From NCBI GenBank assembly GCA_023434465.1, contig JAEYSQ010000078.1:1-46759 (forward strand): a stretch of DNA of 46,759 bases, in the 5' to 3' direction. The notes beneath the pieces are model-generated. The model saw only the letters and a list, made by a program, of their open reading frames with translations, did no database searches and had not been told where the DNA came from. Position numbers and translations under genes: made by a program. This stretch comes from Actinomycetes bacterium. Lineage in GTDB: Bacteria > Actinomycetota > Thermoleophilia > Solirubrobacterales > 70-9. Positions within the stretch are counted from its first letter, which is position 1; every line of letters starts with the position of its first letter. Positions 8,138 through 16,311 of the stretch are shown here, piece by piece.

Positions 8138-8407
8138 ATGGCCAACATAGCCTCACAGAAAAAGAGAATCCTTCGCACCGAGCGTGAGCGCGCCGAAAAC
8201 CGGCGCCTGACCTCCGCGATCAAGACTTACTTCAACCGCCTCGAGAAGGCCGCCGACGAAGGCGATGCCGATTCGGTCAAGGCCGAGCATCGCGCTCTGG
8301 TCTCCCGCATCGACAAGGCGGTCCAGAAGGGCGCCATCCATCGCAACAACGGCGCCCGGAAGAAAGCTCGTGCTGCCCGCGTAGCGGCCAGCCCTCGCGC
8401 ATCCTAA
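8138..8407 (+). CDS. rpsT: 30S ribosomal protein S20
   Basis: Small-subunit primary binding protein that contacts 16S rRNA. It has 89 residues, basic and helical throughout: MANIASQKKRILRTERERAENR, then the conserved AIKTYFNRLEKA and KGAIHRNNGARKKARAARV. The start ATG is preceded by an A-run but no Shine-Dalgarno. It is divergent from murJ and convergent with holA, the common bacterial arrangement of holA next to rpsT. The 95 bases between its stop and the holA stop (8408-8502) hold only short imperfect repeats and no convincing terminator. Confidence 0.97.
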   Translation: MANIASQKKRILRTERERAENRRLTSAIKTYFNRLEKAADEGDADSVKAEHRALVSRIDKAVQKGAIHRNNGARKKARAARVAASPRAS

Positions 8408-8502
8408 GTCGGCGCCGGCTACGCCGGGCCTCCCAGTCGAACCCGCCGTCCCAGTGAAGCAAGTGATGGTTGGGCCGGCTCCGCATCGCGGCACCGCCGA
8501 GA

Positions 8503-9462
8503 TCACCCGGTAGCTGCCAGCAGGGCCAGGTCGAGCGCCAGTTCGTCCGGGTACTCGGCGCCTCCGCGGGTCCATAGTTCCAGGTCGGCCATTGCCACCG
8601 CTGCTTCCCGCATTGCCTCTACCGTCGTGCCGGAAAGCGAATTGATCAGCCGACGGGCGACGAAGGGCGGAACCCCCAGCTGCCGTTCGAGCTGTGAAGG
8701 GTCAACTCCCTCTTCGAGCTTGACCAGGGCCTTGTGGGCCCGGCGGATCGAGGTCGTGGTCGTGTAGACCGTGCTCCCGGCGGTCGCGCCCTGACCGAGC
8801 AGGCGCTCGGCAACGGTGATCACCTGCCGGCGGTCTCCGGAGATCAGTGCGTCACCGAGGGCGAAGTTGCTGGTCTCGGACGTGTCGGCCACCATCTCCT
8901 GGAGGTCCTCCACGTCGACCGCACCGTTCGGGCCAGCCCAGAGGGCCAGACGGTCGAGTTCGGCTCCGAGCCGCGGCAGGCTCTCTCCCATCCGGCCGAT
9001 CATGAACCGGGCCGCCTCGGGAGTCAGCTCGAATCCCCGAGCGCGAGCGCTCTCGATCAAATGGACCGGCAGCCGCGCCCCCTCGGGAGCGTCGTAGCTG
9101 AGGTCTTCCCCGCCGACCTTTTTCACAGCGGCGGCGACGGGGGCAGGAACCTTGCCCCTGGCGATCAGCACGACTGTGGTCTCTTCCGGAGCGGCGATCA
9201 ACGCGTCAGCCACCGTCGCGGCCTGTTTCTTGCCCCACTTCTCGATCCGATCTGCGAGCAGGTAGCGCCGGCCGGGAATCAGCGAAAGAGCACCGACCGA
9301 GGCCGCCAGGGCATCCGCGTCCGGACTGCCTTTGCCATCGGCGGGTTCGAAGACCTCCAGTCCGCCGGCGCCGCTCTCCTTCTCGGCCCGCCGCCGAAGC
9401 CGGGTGCGGGCTTGATCGATCTTGGCGCTGTCGCTCCCGTGGATCAGATAGGCGGGCTTCAC
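8503..9462 (-). CDS. holA: DNA polymerase III subunit delta
   Basis: Clamp-loader delta subunit that opens the beta sliding clamp. It has 319 residues, beginning MKPAYLIHGSDSAKIDQARTR with the family's N-terminal AAA+-like fold lacking a functional P-loop, then TTVVLIARGKVP, ARGFELTPEAARFMIGRMG and a C-terminal helical collar with RRLINSLSGTTVEAMREA. The start is GTG. A GGAGGA stretch touches the GTG directly and is too close to act as a normal Shine-Dalgarno; a GACAAT box six bases before the GTG suits a leaderless start. It follows comEA-comEC, the widely conserved comEA-comEC-holA order. Confidence 0.95.
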   Translation of the reverse strand: MKPAYLIHGSDSAKIDQARTRLRRRAEKESGAGGLEVFEPADGKGSPDADALAASVGALSLIPGRRYLLADRIEKWGKKQAATVADALIAAPEETTVVLIARGKVPAPVAAAVKKVGGEDLSYDAPEGARLPVHLIESARARGFELTPEAARFMIGRMGESLPRLGAELDRLALWAGPNGAVDVEDLQEMVADTSETSNFALGDALISGDRRQVITVAERLLGQGATAGSTVYTTTTSIRRAHKALVKLEEGVDPSQLERQLGVPPFVARRLINSLSGTTVEAMREAAVAMADLELWTRGGAEYPDELALDLALLAATG

Positions 9463-9468
9463 TCCTCC

Positions 9469-9474
9469 ATTGTC
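9469..9474 (-). promoter_or_regulatory. Candidate -10 box for holA (leaderless GTG start)
   Basis: GACAAT on the minus strand ends six bases before the holA GTG. It is a weaker match than most of the series because the first T is a G. The intervening GGAGGA could be read as a Shine-Dalgarno only with zero spacing. Confidence 0.3.
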
Positions 9475-9516
9475 CCGGATCGACCGGCGCCAGGAGCCGG
9501 GACCCTTCCGTTCCGG

Positions 9517-11820
9517 CTACTTGCCGGTCTCCACCTGGAATCCGTGGTTCGGGGAAAGGACGATGGAAACGGTCCCTTCCTGGTCGGTCCTCAAGGTCGG
9601 AATGCGATTCGCGGAAAGCTCGGCCAAGACTTCCGGAACCGGGTGGCCGTAACTGTTGCCGGAACCGACCGGGATCACCGCGAGCCGAGGCATCGTTTCG
9701 TCGAGCAGGACCGGCAGCCCGGCGTCGGCACTACCGTGGTGAGAAACCTTGAGCACGTCGATCGGTCCCGGGTGCATGGGGACGGATTCGGCTTCGGCAT
9801 CGCCGGTCAGGAGCATCCGGAATCCTCGCCAGCCGAGCACCACGACGATCGAGCGGGAATTACTCCCGGCATCGTCACCGGTGACGGGGACTCCCGCAGC
9901 ATCTGCCGGCGGCCAGAGGACCTCCAGCCGGAGGTTCCCTTCGAATACGAGCTCGCCCTGGCTCACCCTGACCGGAATCGCTCCGGAGTCCGTCGCCAGG
10001 GCGGTCAACTCCGGCGGCGAGCGATCGAAGAGGAAGCGGTCGACCGGGATCAGGCCGAACATTTCGAGCAGTCCGCCGTAATGGTCGAGGTCCGGGTGGG
10101 TGAGGAGAACGGCCGCGAGTCGGTCGACCCCCGCCGAGTCCAGTGCCCCGGCCAGGTCACCCCCCGGCGGGCCTCCGTCGATCAGAAGCGGATCCTCCCC
10201 GGCGGGTCGGATCAGGATCGCGTCTCCCTGGCCGACGTCGAGGATTTCCACCCTGGCTCCACCCGCCGGGGGCGGATTCAGCTGCCGGCGGTCTTCCTCG
10301 AGCAGTCCGGGCAGGACCGGGATCAGGGCGAGCAGAACGAGCAGCGGCAACCACCGGGACGGCCCCGAGCGACCCTTGCCGGGTTGCCAGAAACGAACGA
10401 GCATCCAGCTCGCCAGACCAAGAACTCCGGCAAGCGCGGCCAGCTGCAGCGGCCCGAGGTTGATCTCGATCACGGCCCACCCGGGCCGCCCGAACCACTC
10501 GGCGACCTGGGCGATCCAGCCGAGAAAGACCGAGCCAGCCAGGTTGAACGGAGCGGCCAGGCCGGCACCTGCCTGGCCGACGGCGATCCCGATCATCCCC
10601 AGCCACATCGCCGGTGCCACGGCCGGCATCGCGAACAGGTTCGCCAGCAACGTGGCGACCGGCAGCCTTTCGAAATGAAAGGCGCCGAGTGGCGCCGTAG
10701 CGATCGTCGCTGCGAGGGTTATCGCGATTCCCTCACAAAGCGCTCGGCGCCATCCGTGATCTCCGATCAGGACTTCGAGCCTGACCTGAAACGGCCGGGC
10801 CAGCAACATGATCCCGACCACCGCCGCGAAGCTGAGCTGCCACCCGATGTCTCCGGATGCCCGCGGGTTGAGGAGAAGCGTGACCAGCGCCGCGCTCGCC
10901 AGCGCGTAGAGGCGCGACGGGGCCCGGGTGGCGGCGACCGCGACGAGACCGGCCAGGCCCATCACCCCGGCCCGCTGAATGGAAGGGCCGCCGCCGGCCA
11001 GAGGGATGTAGACAAGGATCAAGAGCGCGATCGCGGCCAGTCGGGCCCGCGGGCCGATCCCGAAGAGTGAAAGGAAAGGCACCGCCAGCAGGGCGAGCAG
11101 AACGATGTTCTGGCCCGACACGGCGAGCAGATGCCCGAGCCCCGAGCTTCGGAAGTCCTCGGTGGTACGACGATCGATCTCACTGTCGTCGCCGAGCACG
11201 AAGCCGCGGGAAAGGGCGGCCTCGCGGTCGGGCACCGCTACCGCCAGCGCGGCCAGGGCCCGTTCTCGTAGGCGGTCAACCCAGCCGGTTATCCCGCTGC
11301 GGTATTCGCCGTCCGGCTCGACCCGGTCCGCACGCAGCACCATGCTGATTCCGCGTCGTTCGAGGTCGGCCCGCATCCACCCCGCCGCGGGTCCCAGGTC
11401 CCCGCTGACCTCGAGGCCGCTTCCCGGCGTCACTTCGGCGACTTGACCGGCAGCGGTTTCGACCAGGACCCTGCCGCGGTTCGAATCGAAGCCGAAGCGG
11501 GCGGTTCCCCGAGAATCGGAAGGAGCCTCGGTCGCAAAGCCGTGGAGGACGACCGGCCCGGGCGGTTCGTTCAGGGCACCGCCATCGATTGACGCGATTC
11601 GCGCCCCGCCCACCGTCAGTCCGGTACTGACGGCGGACACTCCGACCAGGACCATCGCCAGGGCTCGCAGCTGGCTGCGTCTGGCGAAGAGCGCGGCGAC
11701 GAGGACCAGGACAAGCAGTGGCCTCAGCCAGTCGCCGGCGGGCGCCCAGAAGGGGGAAACAGCGAGGCCGGCGGTTCCGCCGATCGCCGCCACCAGCCGC
11801 CAGTCGGCGGCCAGGCTCAC
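9517..11820 (-). CDS. comEC: ComEC/Rec2 DNA-uptake channel protein
   Basis: Inner-membrane channel for single-stranded DNA during natural transformation. The 767 residues comprise N-terminal TM helices and an OB-like extracytoplasmic region, the Competence domain with the family signature GLGHLLAVSGQNIVLLALL, further TM helices, and a C-terminal metallo-beta-lactamase-like nuclease domain with LTHPDLDHYGGL and VLKVSHHGSADAGLP metal-binding motifs. It starts with GTG in the comEA stop codon (GTGA), so translation is coupled. Together with comEA it is the core of a DNA-uptake system; the pilus genes (comG/pil type) are not in this window. Confidence in the family is very high; actual competence is inference. 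Confidence 0.96.
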   Translation of the reverse strand: MSLAADWRLVAAIGGTAGLAVSPFWAPAGDWLRPLLVLVLVAALFARRSQLRALAMVLVGVSAVSTGLTVGGARIASIDGGALNEPPGPVVLHGFATEAPSDSRGTARFGFDSNRGRVLVETAAGQVAEVTPGSGLEVSGDLGPAAGWMRADLERRGISMVLRADRVEPDGEYRSGITGWVDRLRERALAALAVAVPDREAALSRGFVLGDDSEIDRRTTEDFRSSGLGHLLAVSGQNIVLLALLAVPFLSLFGIGPRARLAAIALLILVYIPLAGGGPSIQRAGVMGLAGLVAVAATRAPSRLYALASAALVTLLLNPRASGDIGWQLSFAAVVGIMLLARPFQVRLEVLIGDHGWRRALCEGIAITLAATIATAPLGAFHFERLPVATLLANLFAMPAVAPAMWLGMIGIAVGQAGAGLAAPFNLAGSVFLGWIAQVAEWFGRPGWAVIEINLGPLQLAALAGVLGLASWMLVRFWQPGKGRSGPSRWLPLLVLLALIPVLPGLLEEDRRQLNPPPAGGARVEILDVGQGDAILIRPAGEDPLLIDGGPPGGDLAGALDSAGVDRLAAVLLTHPDLDHYGGLLEMFGLIPVDRFLFDRSPPELTALATDSGAIPVRVSQGELVFEGNLRLEVLWPPADAAGVPVTGDDAGSNSRSIVVVLGWRGFRMLLTGDAEAESVPMHPGPIDVLKVSHHGSADAGLPVLLDETMPRLAVIPVGSGNSYGHPVPEVLAELSANRIPTLRTDQEGTVSIVLSPNHGFQVETGK

Positions 11821-12425
11821 GGCGTGAGGGCCGCCCGCAGCGACTCCATCGTGACCGGACCGACGCCGCTGATCTGATCCAGGTCGTCGACCGATCCGAG
11901 TCCGCCTTTCGAATCGCGGAACTCGAGGATCTTCCGGGCGGTGACCGGCCCGATCCCGTCGATCTCCTCGAGCTGCCCCTGGGTGGCGGTGCCGAGGCTC
12001 ACCGGAGCCGGGGCGGCTGCAGTCTCCGGGGAGGCCAATCCGGTCGGGCCACCGCCGGGAGCGGCGGAAGGTACGACCACCTGCTGCCCATCGGTCAGGG
12101 TCGCGGCCCGGTTGATCGAGCCGAGCAGAGCCCGCCGGGTGGCTCCACCGGCCCGGCCTATCGCGTCGATCACCCGGGCTCCGTGGCTGAACCTGTAGAC
12201 GCCTGGCCGACGCACCGCCCCGGCGACGTCGACGGTCAGTTTCCGGCTGCCGCCGCTGATCCTGATGCCGTCCTGATCGCTCTCATTCCCGGTCGCGGCT
12301 CCCCCGGCACCGCCCGTGGGGAAGGCGGCCGGTTCCGGTTCGCTTCGGATCGAGTTCAGGCCGACCAGCAGGATGACGGCACCGACGACGAGATAGACGA
12401 GCAGTTGTCCATTGAGTCGTGGCAT
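11817..12425 (-). CDS. comEA: ComEA-type DNA-binding competence protein (SLBB + helix-hairpin-helix)
   Basis: Membrane-anchored double-stranded DNA receptor that hands DNA to ComEC. In 202 residues: an N-terminal TM anchor (GQLLVYLVVGAVILLVGLN, about residues 5-24), a low-complexity linker, an SLBB domain (LTVDVAGAVRRPGVYRF, ARVIDAIGRAGGAT), a Pro/Ala-rich linker, and two C-terminal helix-hairpin-helix motifs (EIDGIGPVTARKILEFR, DQISGVGPVTMESLRAAL). This is the Gram-positive SLBB-HhH version of ComEA. Coupled to comEC by a GTGA overlap. No clear promoter was found in the 90 bases between it and leuS. Confidence 0.95.
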   Translation of the reverse strand: MPRLNGQLLVYLVVGAVILLVGLNSIRSEPEPAAFPTGGAGGAATGNESDQDGIRISGGSRKLTVDVAGAVRRPGVYRFSHGARVIDAIGRAGGATRRALLGSINRAATLTDGQQVVVPSAAPGGGPTGLASPETAAAPAPVSLGTATQGQLEEIDGIGPVTARKILEFRDSKGGLGSVDDLDQISGVGPVTMESLRAALTP

Positions 12426-12485
12426 GCCCCGAAGCTGCCACGAAAACGCTCACAGGTGGCTCGACGGGTGCAACGATTGTGTGAC

Positions 12486-12504
12486 CTCCGGAACGAATCC
12501 GGAG
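12486..12504 (-). terminator. Possible leuS terminator hairpin (no U-tract)
   Basis: A perfect 7-bp stem (CTCCGGA / TCCGGAG) with a 5-nt loop lies 11 nt beyond the leuS stop. No T-run follows, so it is at best a weak or factor-assisted terminator. The rest of the 90-base leuS-comEA gap shows nothing else. Confidence 0.3.
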
Positions 12505-12515
12505 CAGGTTGACCT

Positions 12516-15017
12516 TCAGCCCGGTTTGACCACCAGGTTGACCAGCTTGCCCGGCACGACGATCTCCTTGACGATCGTCATCCCTTCGAGGTGGCGGACC
12601 ACGTTTTCGGCGGTCTTTGCGGCAGCGAGGATTTCCTCATCGGGGGCACCGTCTGCCACCTCGATCCGGTCCCGGACCTTGCCGCCGACCTGGACCACGA
12701 TCGTCACGGTCTCGGATTTCAACATCTCCGGGTCGGCTTCGGGCCAGGCAACCTCCCAGACCCGCTCGCCGGTCACCTTTTCGAAGACCTCGGCTGCCAG
12801 GTGCGGAGCGAACGGCTGGATCAGCGAGGCGGCGGTCGCGACCGAGAAGCGGACCGCTTCAACCCCGTCGCCGCCGGCCGCGATCAGTTCGTCTTTCACC
12901 CGGTAAACCTCGTTTACGAGTTCCATCACAGCGGCGATCACCGTGTTGAACTGGAAGCCGCGTTCGAAATCTCCGGTCGCCTTGTCGATCGCCCAGTGCG
13001 CCTTGGCGGCTACGTCGCGAGCCTCGCCTTCGAGCCCCCCGGGAAGAGCCGGGGGAGCCGCCGTGCCGGTACCCGCGAGCTCCTCTCCCACTCTCCAGAG
13101 CCGGGCCAGAAAACGATGGACGCCCTCCACCCCTTCGTCGGTCCAGTCGCCGGAGCGTTCCGGTGGGCCCATGAAGCAGACGTAGGTCCGGGCGGCATCG
13201 GCACCGTGCCGGGCGACGATCTCGGACGGGCTGACCGTGTTGCCCTTCGACTTCGACATCTTCGCTCCGTCGCGGGTGATCATGCCCTGGGTGAAGAGAT
13301 TGGCGAACGGCTCGACCACACCGAGGTGACCCATTTCCTTCAGCGCCTTGGTGAAAAACCTCGCGTAGAGCAGGTGGAGGATCGCGTGCTCGACACCGCC
13401 GATGTACTGGTCGACCGGCATCCAGTGATCGGCCGCGGTCCGCTCCCAGGCAGCCCCGGAGTTCTGCGCGTCGAGATACCTCAGGAAGTACCAGGACGAG
13501 TCGACGAAGGTGTCCATCGTGTCGGTTTCACGCTCTGCCGCCGCACCACAGCTCGGGCAGTTCGTCTCGACCCACTCGGTGGCTGCCGCCAGCGGGCTCT
13601 TGCCCTTCGGGGCGTAATCGTCGATCTCAGGCAGACGGACGGGAAGCTGGTCCTCGGGCACCGGCACCATGCCGCAGTCGTCGCAGTAGACGATCGGGAT
13701 CGGAGCGCCCCAGTAGCGCTGCCTCGAAACCAGCCAGTCACGGAGCCGGAAATTGACCGAGGCATCGCCGCGGCCTTCGAGCTTCAGCCACTCGATGATC
13801 TCCTGATAGGCCTCACGGTTGTTCATGCCGTCGAAACGGCCCGAACCGGTCATCGGTCCATCTCCCGCGTAGGGCAGACCGGCCTCATCTCCCCCTTCTT
13901 CCGGCTCGCCTTCGATCACCCGCCTGACCGGCAGGTCGAAGACCCGTGCGAACTCGTAGTCACGCTGGTCGTGGCCGGGTACCGCCATGATCGCGCCGGT
14001 GCCGTAGTCCATCAACACGTAATCGGCGACGAACATCGGAATCTCCTCGCCGTTGACCGGATTGGTCACGGTTCTTCCTAGCGGAACGCCGGTCTTCGCA
14101 CGACCCTCGTCGCCACGCTCGGCGACCGACTCGCGAGCGACCGAGTTGACGTACTCGCGGACTTCTTCCTCGACTTCGGTGCCGTCGATCAGACGATCGA
14201 GCTCCGGGTGTTCTGGCGCAATGACGAAGAAGGTCGCTCCGAAAAGCGTGTCGGGACGGGTCGTGAAAACCGGAAAGTCGAGGTTGGCCGAATCGCAGCG
14301 GAAGGTCACTTCGGCTCCTTCGGAGCGGCCGATCCAGTTCTTCTGCATCGTGATCACATGCGGCGGCCAGGATTCGAGCTCCTCGAAATCGTCGAGCAAC
14401 TGCTGCGCGTACTCGGTCGTCTTGAAGAACCATTGCCGCAGGTTGCGAGTCTCGACTTCGGTGCCGCAGCGTTCGCAGCGGCCGTCGACCACCTGTTCGT
14501 TGGCCAGCACCGTCGCGTCCTTGGGGCACCACTGGACCGGCGCCTGGGTGCGGTAGGCCAGCCCCTTCTCGTACAGCTGCAGGAAGATCCACTGGGTCCA
14601 GCGGTAGTACTCGGGGGTGTGAGTCGCCAGCTCGCGGGACCAGTCGATCGAAACGCCCCAGTCGGCGAACTGACGACGAAAGGACGCGATCGAGCGTTCG
14701 GTCGCAACCAGGGGCGCTTCCCCGGTCTTGATCGCGTTGTTCTCGGCCGGCAACCCGAACGAGTCGAAGCCCATCGGGTGGATGACTTCGAAGCCGTTGC
14801 GTCGCCGGAAATGGGCGATCGCGTCCCCGAGCGAGTAGCACTTGAGATGCCCGACGTGAGGCTCGCCCGAGGGATATGGCAGCATCTCGAGCACGTAGCT
14901 CTTCGGCTTCTCGGGATCGAAACCCTCCTGACCCGGGTTCGGCACCTCCCAGGTGCCTTCGTCCGACCAGACCTGCTGCCATTTGCCCTCGATCACGCGA
15001 GGCTCGTAGCGACTCAT
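12516..15017 (-). CDS. leuS: Leucyl-tRNA synthetase
   Basis: Class I aminoacyl-tRNA synthetase charging tRNA-Leu. It has 833 residues with the HIGH motif as HVGH (54-57, in PYPSGEPHVGHLKCY), a zinc/CP1 region with WCPKDATVLANEQV and CERCGTEVE cysteines, the editing domain (TRPDTLFGATFFVIAPEHP), the catalytic KMSKSKGNTVSP motif, an anticodon-binding domain and the short C-terminal domain ending VKEIVVPGKLVNLVV. The ATG is preceded by no Shine-Dalgarno; a TAGACT box seven bases upstream fits a leaderless transcript. No T-box leader is visible. A tandem decamer array lies 100-230 bases upstream. Confidence 0.98.
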   Translation of the reverse strand: MSRYEPRVIEGKWQQVWSDEGTWEVPNPGQEGFDPEKPKSYVLEMLPYPSGEPHVGHLKCYSLGDAIAHFRRRNGFEVIHPMGFDSFGLPAENNAIKTGEAPLVATERSIASFRRQFADWGVSIDWSRELATHTPEYYRWTQWIFLQLYEKGLAYRTQAPVQWCPKDATVLANEQVVDGRCERCGTEVETRNLRQWFFKTTEYAQQLLDDFEELESWPPHVITMQKNWIGRSEGAEVTFRCDSANLDFPVFTTRPDTLFGATFFVIAPEHPELDRLIDGTEVEEEVREYVNSVARESVAERGDEGRAKTGVPLGRTVTNPVNGEEIPMFVADYVLMDYGTGAIMAVPGHDQRDYEFARVFDLPVRRVIEGEPEEGGDEAGLPYAGDGPMTGSGRFDGMNNREAYQEIIEWLKLEGRGDASVNFRLRDWLVSRQRYWGAPIPIVYCDDCGMVPVPEDQLPVRLPEIDDYAPKGKSPLAAATEWVETNCPSCGAAAERETDTMDTFVDSSWYFLRYLDAQNSGAAWERTAADHWMPVDQYIGGVEHAILHLLYARFFTKALKEMGHLGVVEPFANLFTQGMITRDGAKMSKSKGNTVSPSEIVARHGADAARTYVCFMGPPERSGDWTDEGVEGVHRFLARLWRVGEELAGTGTAAPPALPGGLEGEARDVAAKAHWAIDKATGDFERGFQFNTVIAAVMELVNEVYRVKDELIAAGGDGVEAVRFSVATAASLIQPFAPHLAAEVFEKVTGERVWEVAWPEADPEMLKSETVTIVVQVGGKVRDRIEVADGAPDEEILAAAKTAENVVRHLEGMTIVKEIVVPGKLVNLVVKPG

Positions 15018-15024
15018 GGCGCCG

Positions 15025-15030
15025 AGTCTA
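15025..15030 (-). promoter_or_regulatory. Candidate -10 box for leuS (leaderless)
   Basis: TAGACT on the minus strand ends seven bases before the leuS ATG. No recognisable -35. The same hexamer precedes the PrmC-like gene. Confidence 0.45.
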
Positions 15031-15079
15031 TTTCGCCGGACGCCGAGCGGGACTACCGCCCCTCAAGCCCGTCCGGATG

Positions 15080-15130
15080 CCGCGAGGTTGAAGTCAGGAC
15101 GGCTATGCGGCGCTAACTTCAACCTCGCGG
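15080..15130. repeat. 15-bp perfect inverted repeat upstream of leuS
   Basis: CCGCGAGGTTGAAGT at 15080-15094 is repeated exactly as its reverse complement at 15116-15130, with a 21-nt loop. The right arm contains the first decamer of the tandem array, so hairpin and array are physically joined. It could fold in RNA on either strand. It lies between the leuS promoter and the end of the VOC gene and has no U-tract. Confidence 0.85.
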
Positions 15131-15248
15131 AATCTCGTGAAACCTCGTGGAATCTCGGGAAACCTCGCGGGATCTCGGGAAACCTCGCGGGATCTCGGGA
15201 AACCTCGCGGAATCTCGGGATATCTCGGGATATCTCGCGGGAGCTCGG
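15121..15248. repeat. Tandem array of 20-bp units (two alternating 10-bp half-units)
   Basis: On the plus strand, AACCTCGCGG alternates with RATCTCGGGA. Five 20-bp units run from 15121 to 15220, the third and fourth being identical. They are followed by TATCTCGGGA, TATCTCGCGG and a partial unit ending at 15248. The invariant core of every decamer is CTCG with a 10-bp period, close to one helical turn. Frames through it are open on both strands but encode only repeat-derived peptides, because 10 is not a multiple of three. It is the main content of the 242-base noncoding interval 15018-15259. Confidence 0.92.
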
Positions 15249-15259
15249 TCGGTTGCTGG

Positions 15260-16261
15260 TCAGCCGGTCGCGGGGCGCCACTGGGTGACGTCCGGGATCG
15301 GGCGGAGGTTCGGTTCGACCTGCTCGCGCACCGATTCGAAGTCGGGCGGCAGCGAGAGCCGTTCTCCGAGGTGTTCCGGATCCTCGTCGGTAGCGAAGCC
15401 GGGACCGATCGTCGCCAGTTCGAAGAGGATGCCGCCGGGCTCGCGGAAGTAGAGCGCCTTGAAGTAGAACCGGTCGATCACGGGCGTGATGTAGAGCCCG
15501 GTCACCGCGACCTTCTCCCGCCACTCCGAATGCTGATCGATCGGCGAGGCCCAGGCGATGTGGTGGACGGTGCCGGCCCCGGGAATTGCCCGGTCCTCTG
15601 GCGGCTCGTCGAGCAGGTAGTAACCGTTGCGGGCTTCGAAACCGTCCCCGGCGGCGCCGGCCAGGTGCCAGTGATCTCCCCCCTGGTCGGTGAATCCGAG
15701 CACCATCTCGAGCACTTGACGGGTGACTTCGGGATTCCCGGAAAAGGCCCGGGCACCATGGAAGCCCTGGAGCGCGTGCTCGGCCGGAACCTCGGTATGA
15801 GCCGGGATCAGCGGCGTGTCGGGACCGTCGTAGACGAGGATCTCGTGAGCCAAACCTTCGGGGTCCTGGAAGAGCAGCGTGTCGCCCTCGCCGGTCGGCC
15901 CCACCCCATGGAACCCGGCATCCTGATCGGACGAACGGACGGTCGCGACTCCTGCGGCGCCGAGACGGTCGGCCCAGTAATCCAGCGAATCGGATGAACC
16001 GACCCGCCAGAGGATGCGGTGGATCATGCCGGCGCCGGCGCGGCCTTCCCGGGAGCCCGGGTACTCGAAGAAGGTCAGGTCGAAACCGGCGCTGCCCTTC
16101 TCGTCCCCGTAAAAGAGGTGATACACCGACGGGTCGTCCTGGTTGACGGTCTTCTTGACCAGCCGCATGCCCAGCAGTCCCGCGTAGAACTCGACGTTTC
16201 CGGGGGCATCACCGGTTATGCAGCTGATGTGATGAACACCGTTGAGGTTCAGATCGGTCAT
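15260..16261 (-). CDS. VOC-superfamily ring-cleaving dioxygenase-like protein (MhqO/YfiE type)
   Basis: From the ATG at 16261 it has 333 residues. Two vicinal-oxygen-chelate modules are visible: the first opens LNGVHHISCITGDAPGNVEF and includes RLVKKTVNQDDPSVYHLFYG, closely matching the MhqO/YfiE extradiol dioxygenase family of quinone/hydroquinone resistance; the second includes GAGTVHHIAWAS and YFKALYFREPGGILFELA. Metal ligands would be the first-module HH, the second-module HH and the glutamate of ILFELAT. Upstream codons to 16333 are not conserved-looking, and a TATCGT box six bases before 16261 supports this start. Divergent from the SRPBCC gene with 50 bases between. The substrate is unknown; a glyoxalase-like role is possible. 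Confidence 0.85.
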   Translation of the reverse strand: MTDLNLNGVHHISCITGDAPGNVEFYAGLLGMRLVKKTVNQDDPSVYHLFYGDEKGSAGFDLTFFEYPGSREGRAGAGMIHRILWRVGSSDSLDYWADRLGAAGVATVRSSDQDAGFHGVGPTGEGDTLLFQDPEGLAHEILVYDGPDTPLIPAHTEVPAEHALQGFHGARAFSGNPEVTRQVLEMVLGFTDQGGDHWHLAGAAGDGFEARNGYYLLDEPPEDRAIPGAGTVHHIAWASPIDQHSEWREKVAVTGLYITPVIDRFYFKALYFREPGGILFELATIGPGFATDEDPEHLGERLSLPPDFESVREQVEPNLRPIPDVTQWRPATG

Positions 16262-16267
16262 GGATTC

Positions 16268-16273
16268 ACGATA
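16268..16273 (-). promoter_or_regulatory. Candidate -10 box for the VOC gene (leaderless)
   Basis: TATCGT on the minus strand ends six bases before the ATG at 16261. It lies in the 50-base divergent interval shared with the SRPBCC gene. Confidence 0.45.
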
Positions 16274-16298
16274 CCCGGGTGACATCGCCGGTCCCGGA

Positions 16299-16304
16299 TA
16301 GCAT
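16299..16304 (+). promoter_or_regulatory. Candidate -10 box for the SRPBCC gene (leaderless)
   Basis: TAGCAT on the plus strand ends seven bases before the ATG at 16312. No Shine-Dalgarno. It supports 16312 rather than the upstream in-frame start at 16279. Confidence 0.45.
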
Positions 16305-16311
16305 CCCTGAC

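Noticed and set aside
8408..8502. Terminator between convergent rpsT and holA
   Set aside because: Only 4-5 bp stems, no T-run on either strand.
8734..11070. Plus-strand open frame of 778 codons opposite holA and comEC
   Set aside because: It is the antisense shadow of two well-supported genes; high GC removes stop codons from the opposite strand. The peptide is rich in Arg, Pro, Gly, Asp and His and has no domain. The same applies to long antisense frames opposite valS, mrdA, leuS, rng and the phosphodiesterase.
15018..15259. T-box or other tRNA-sensing leader for leuS
   Set aside because: No T-box consensus, specifier loop or antiterminator is seen, and the -10 box seven bases before the ATG leaves no leader.
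15137..15997. Plus-strand frame with repeated ETSRDLGKPRGISGN-like peptide
   Set aside because: The peptide repeats come from translating the 20-bp DNA array in one frame; the frame then runs antisense through the VOC gene. The 10-bp period shifts frame at every unit, so it is not a protein repeat.
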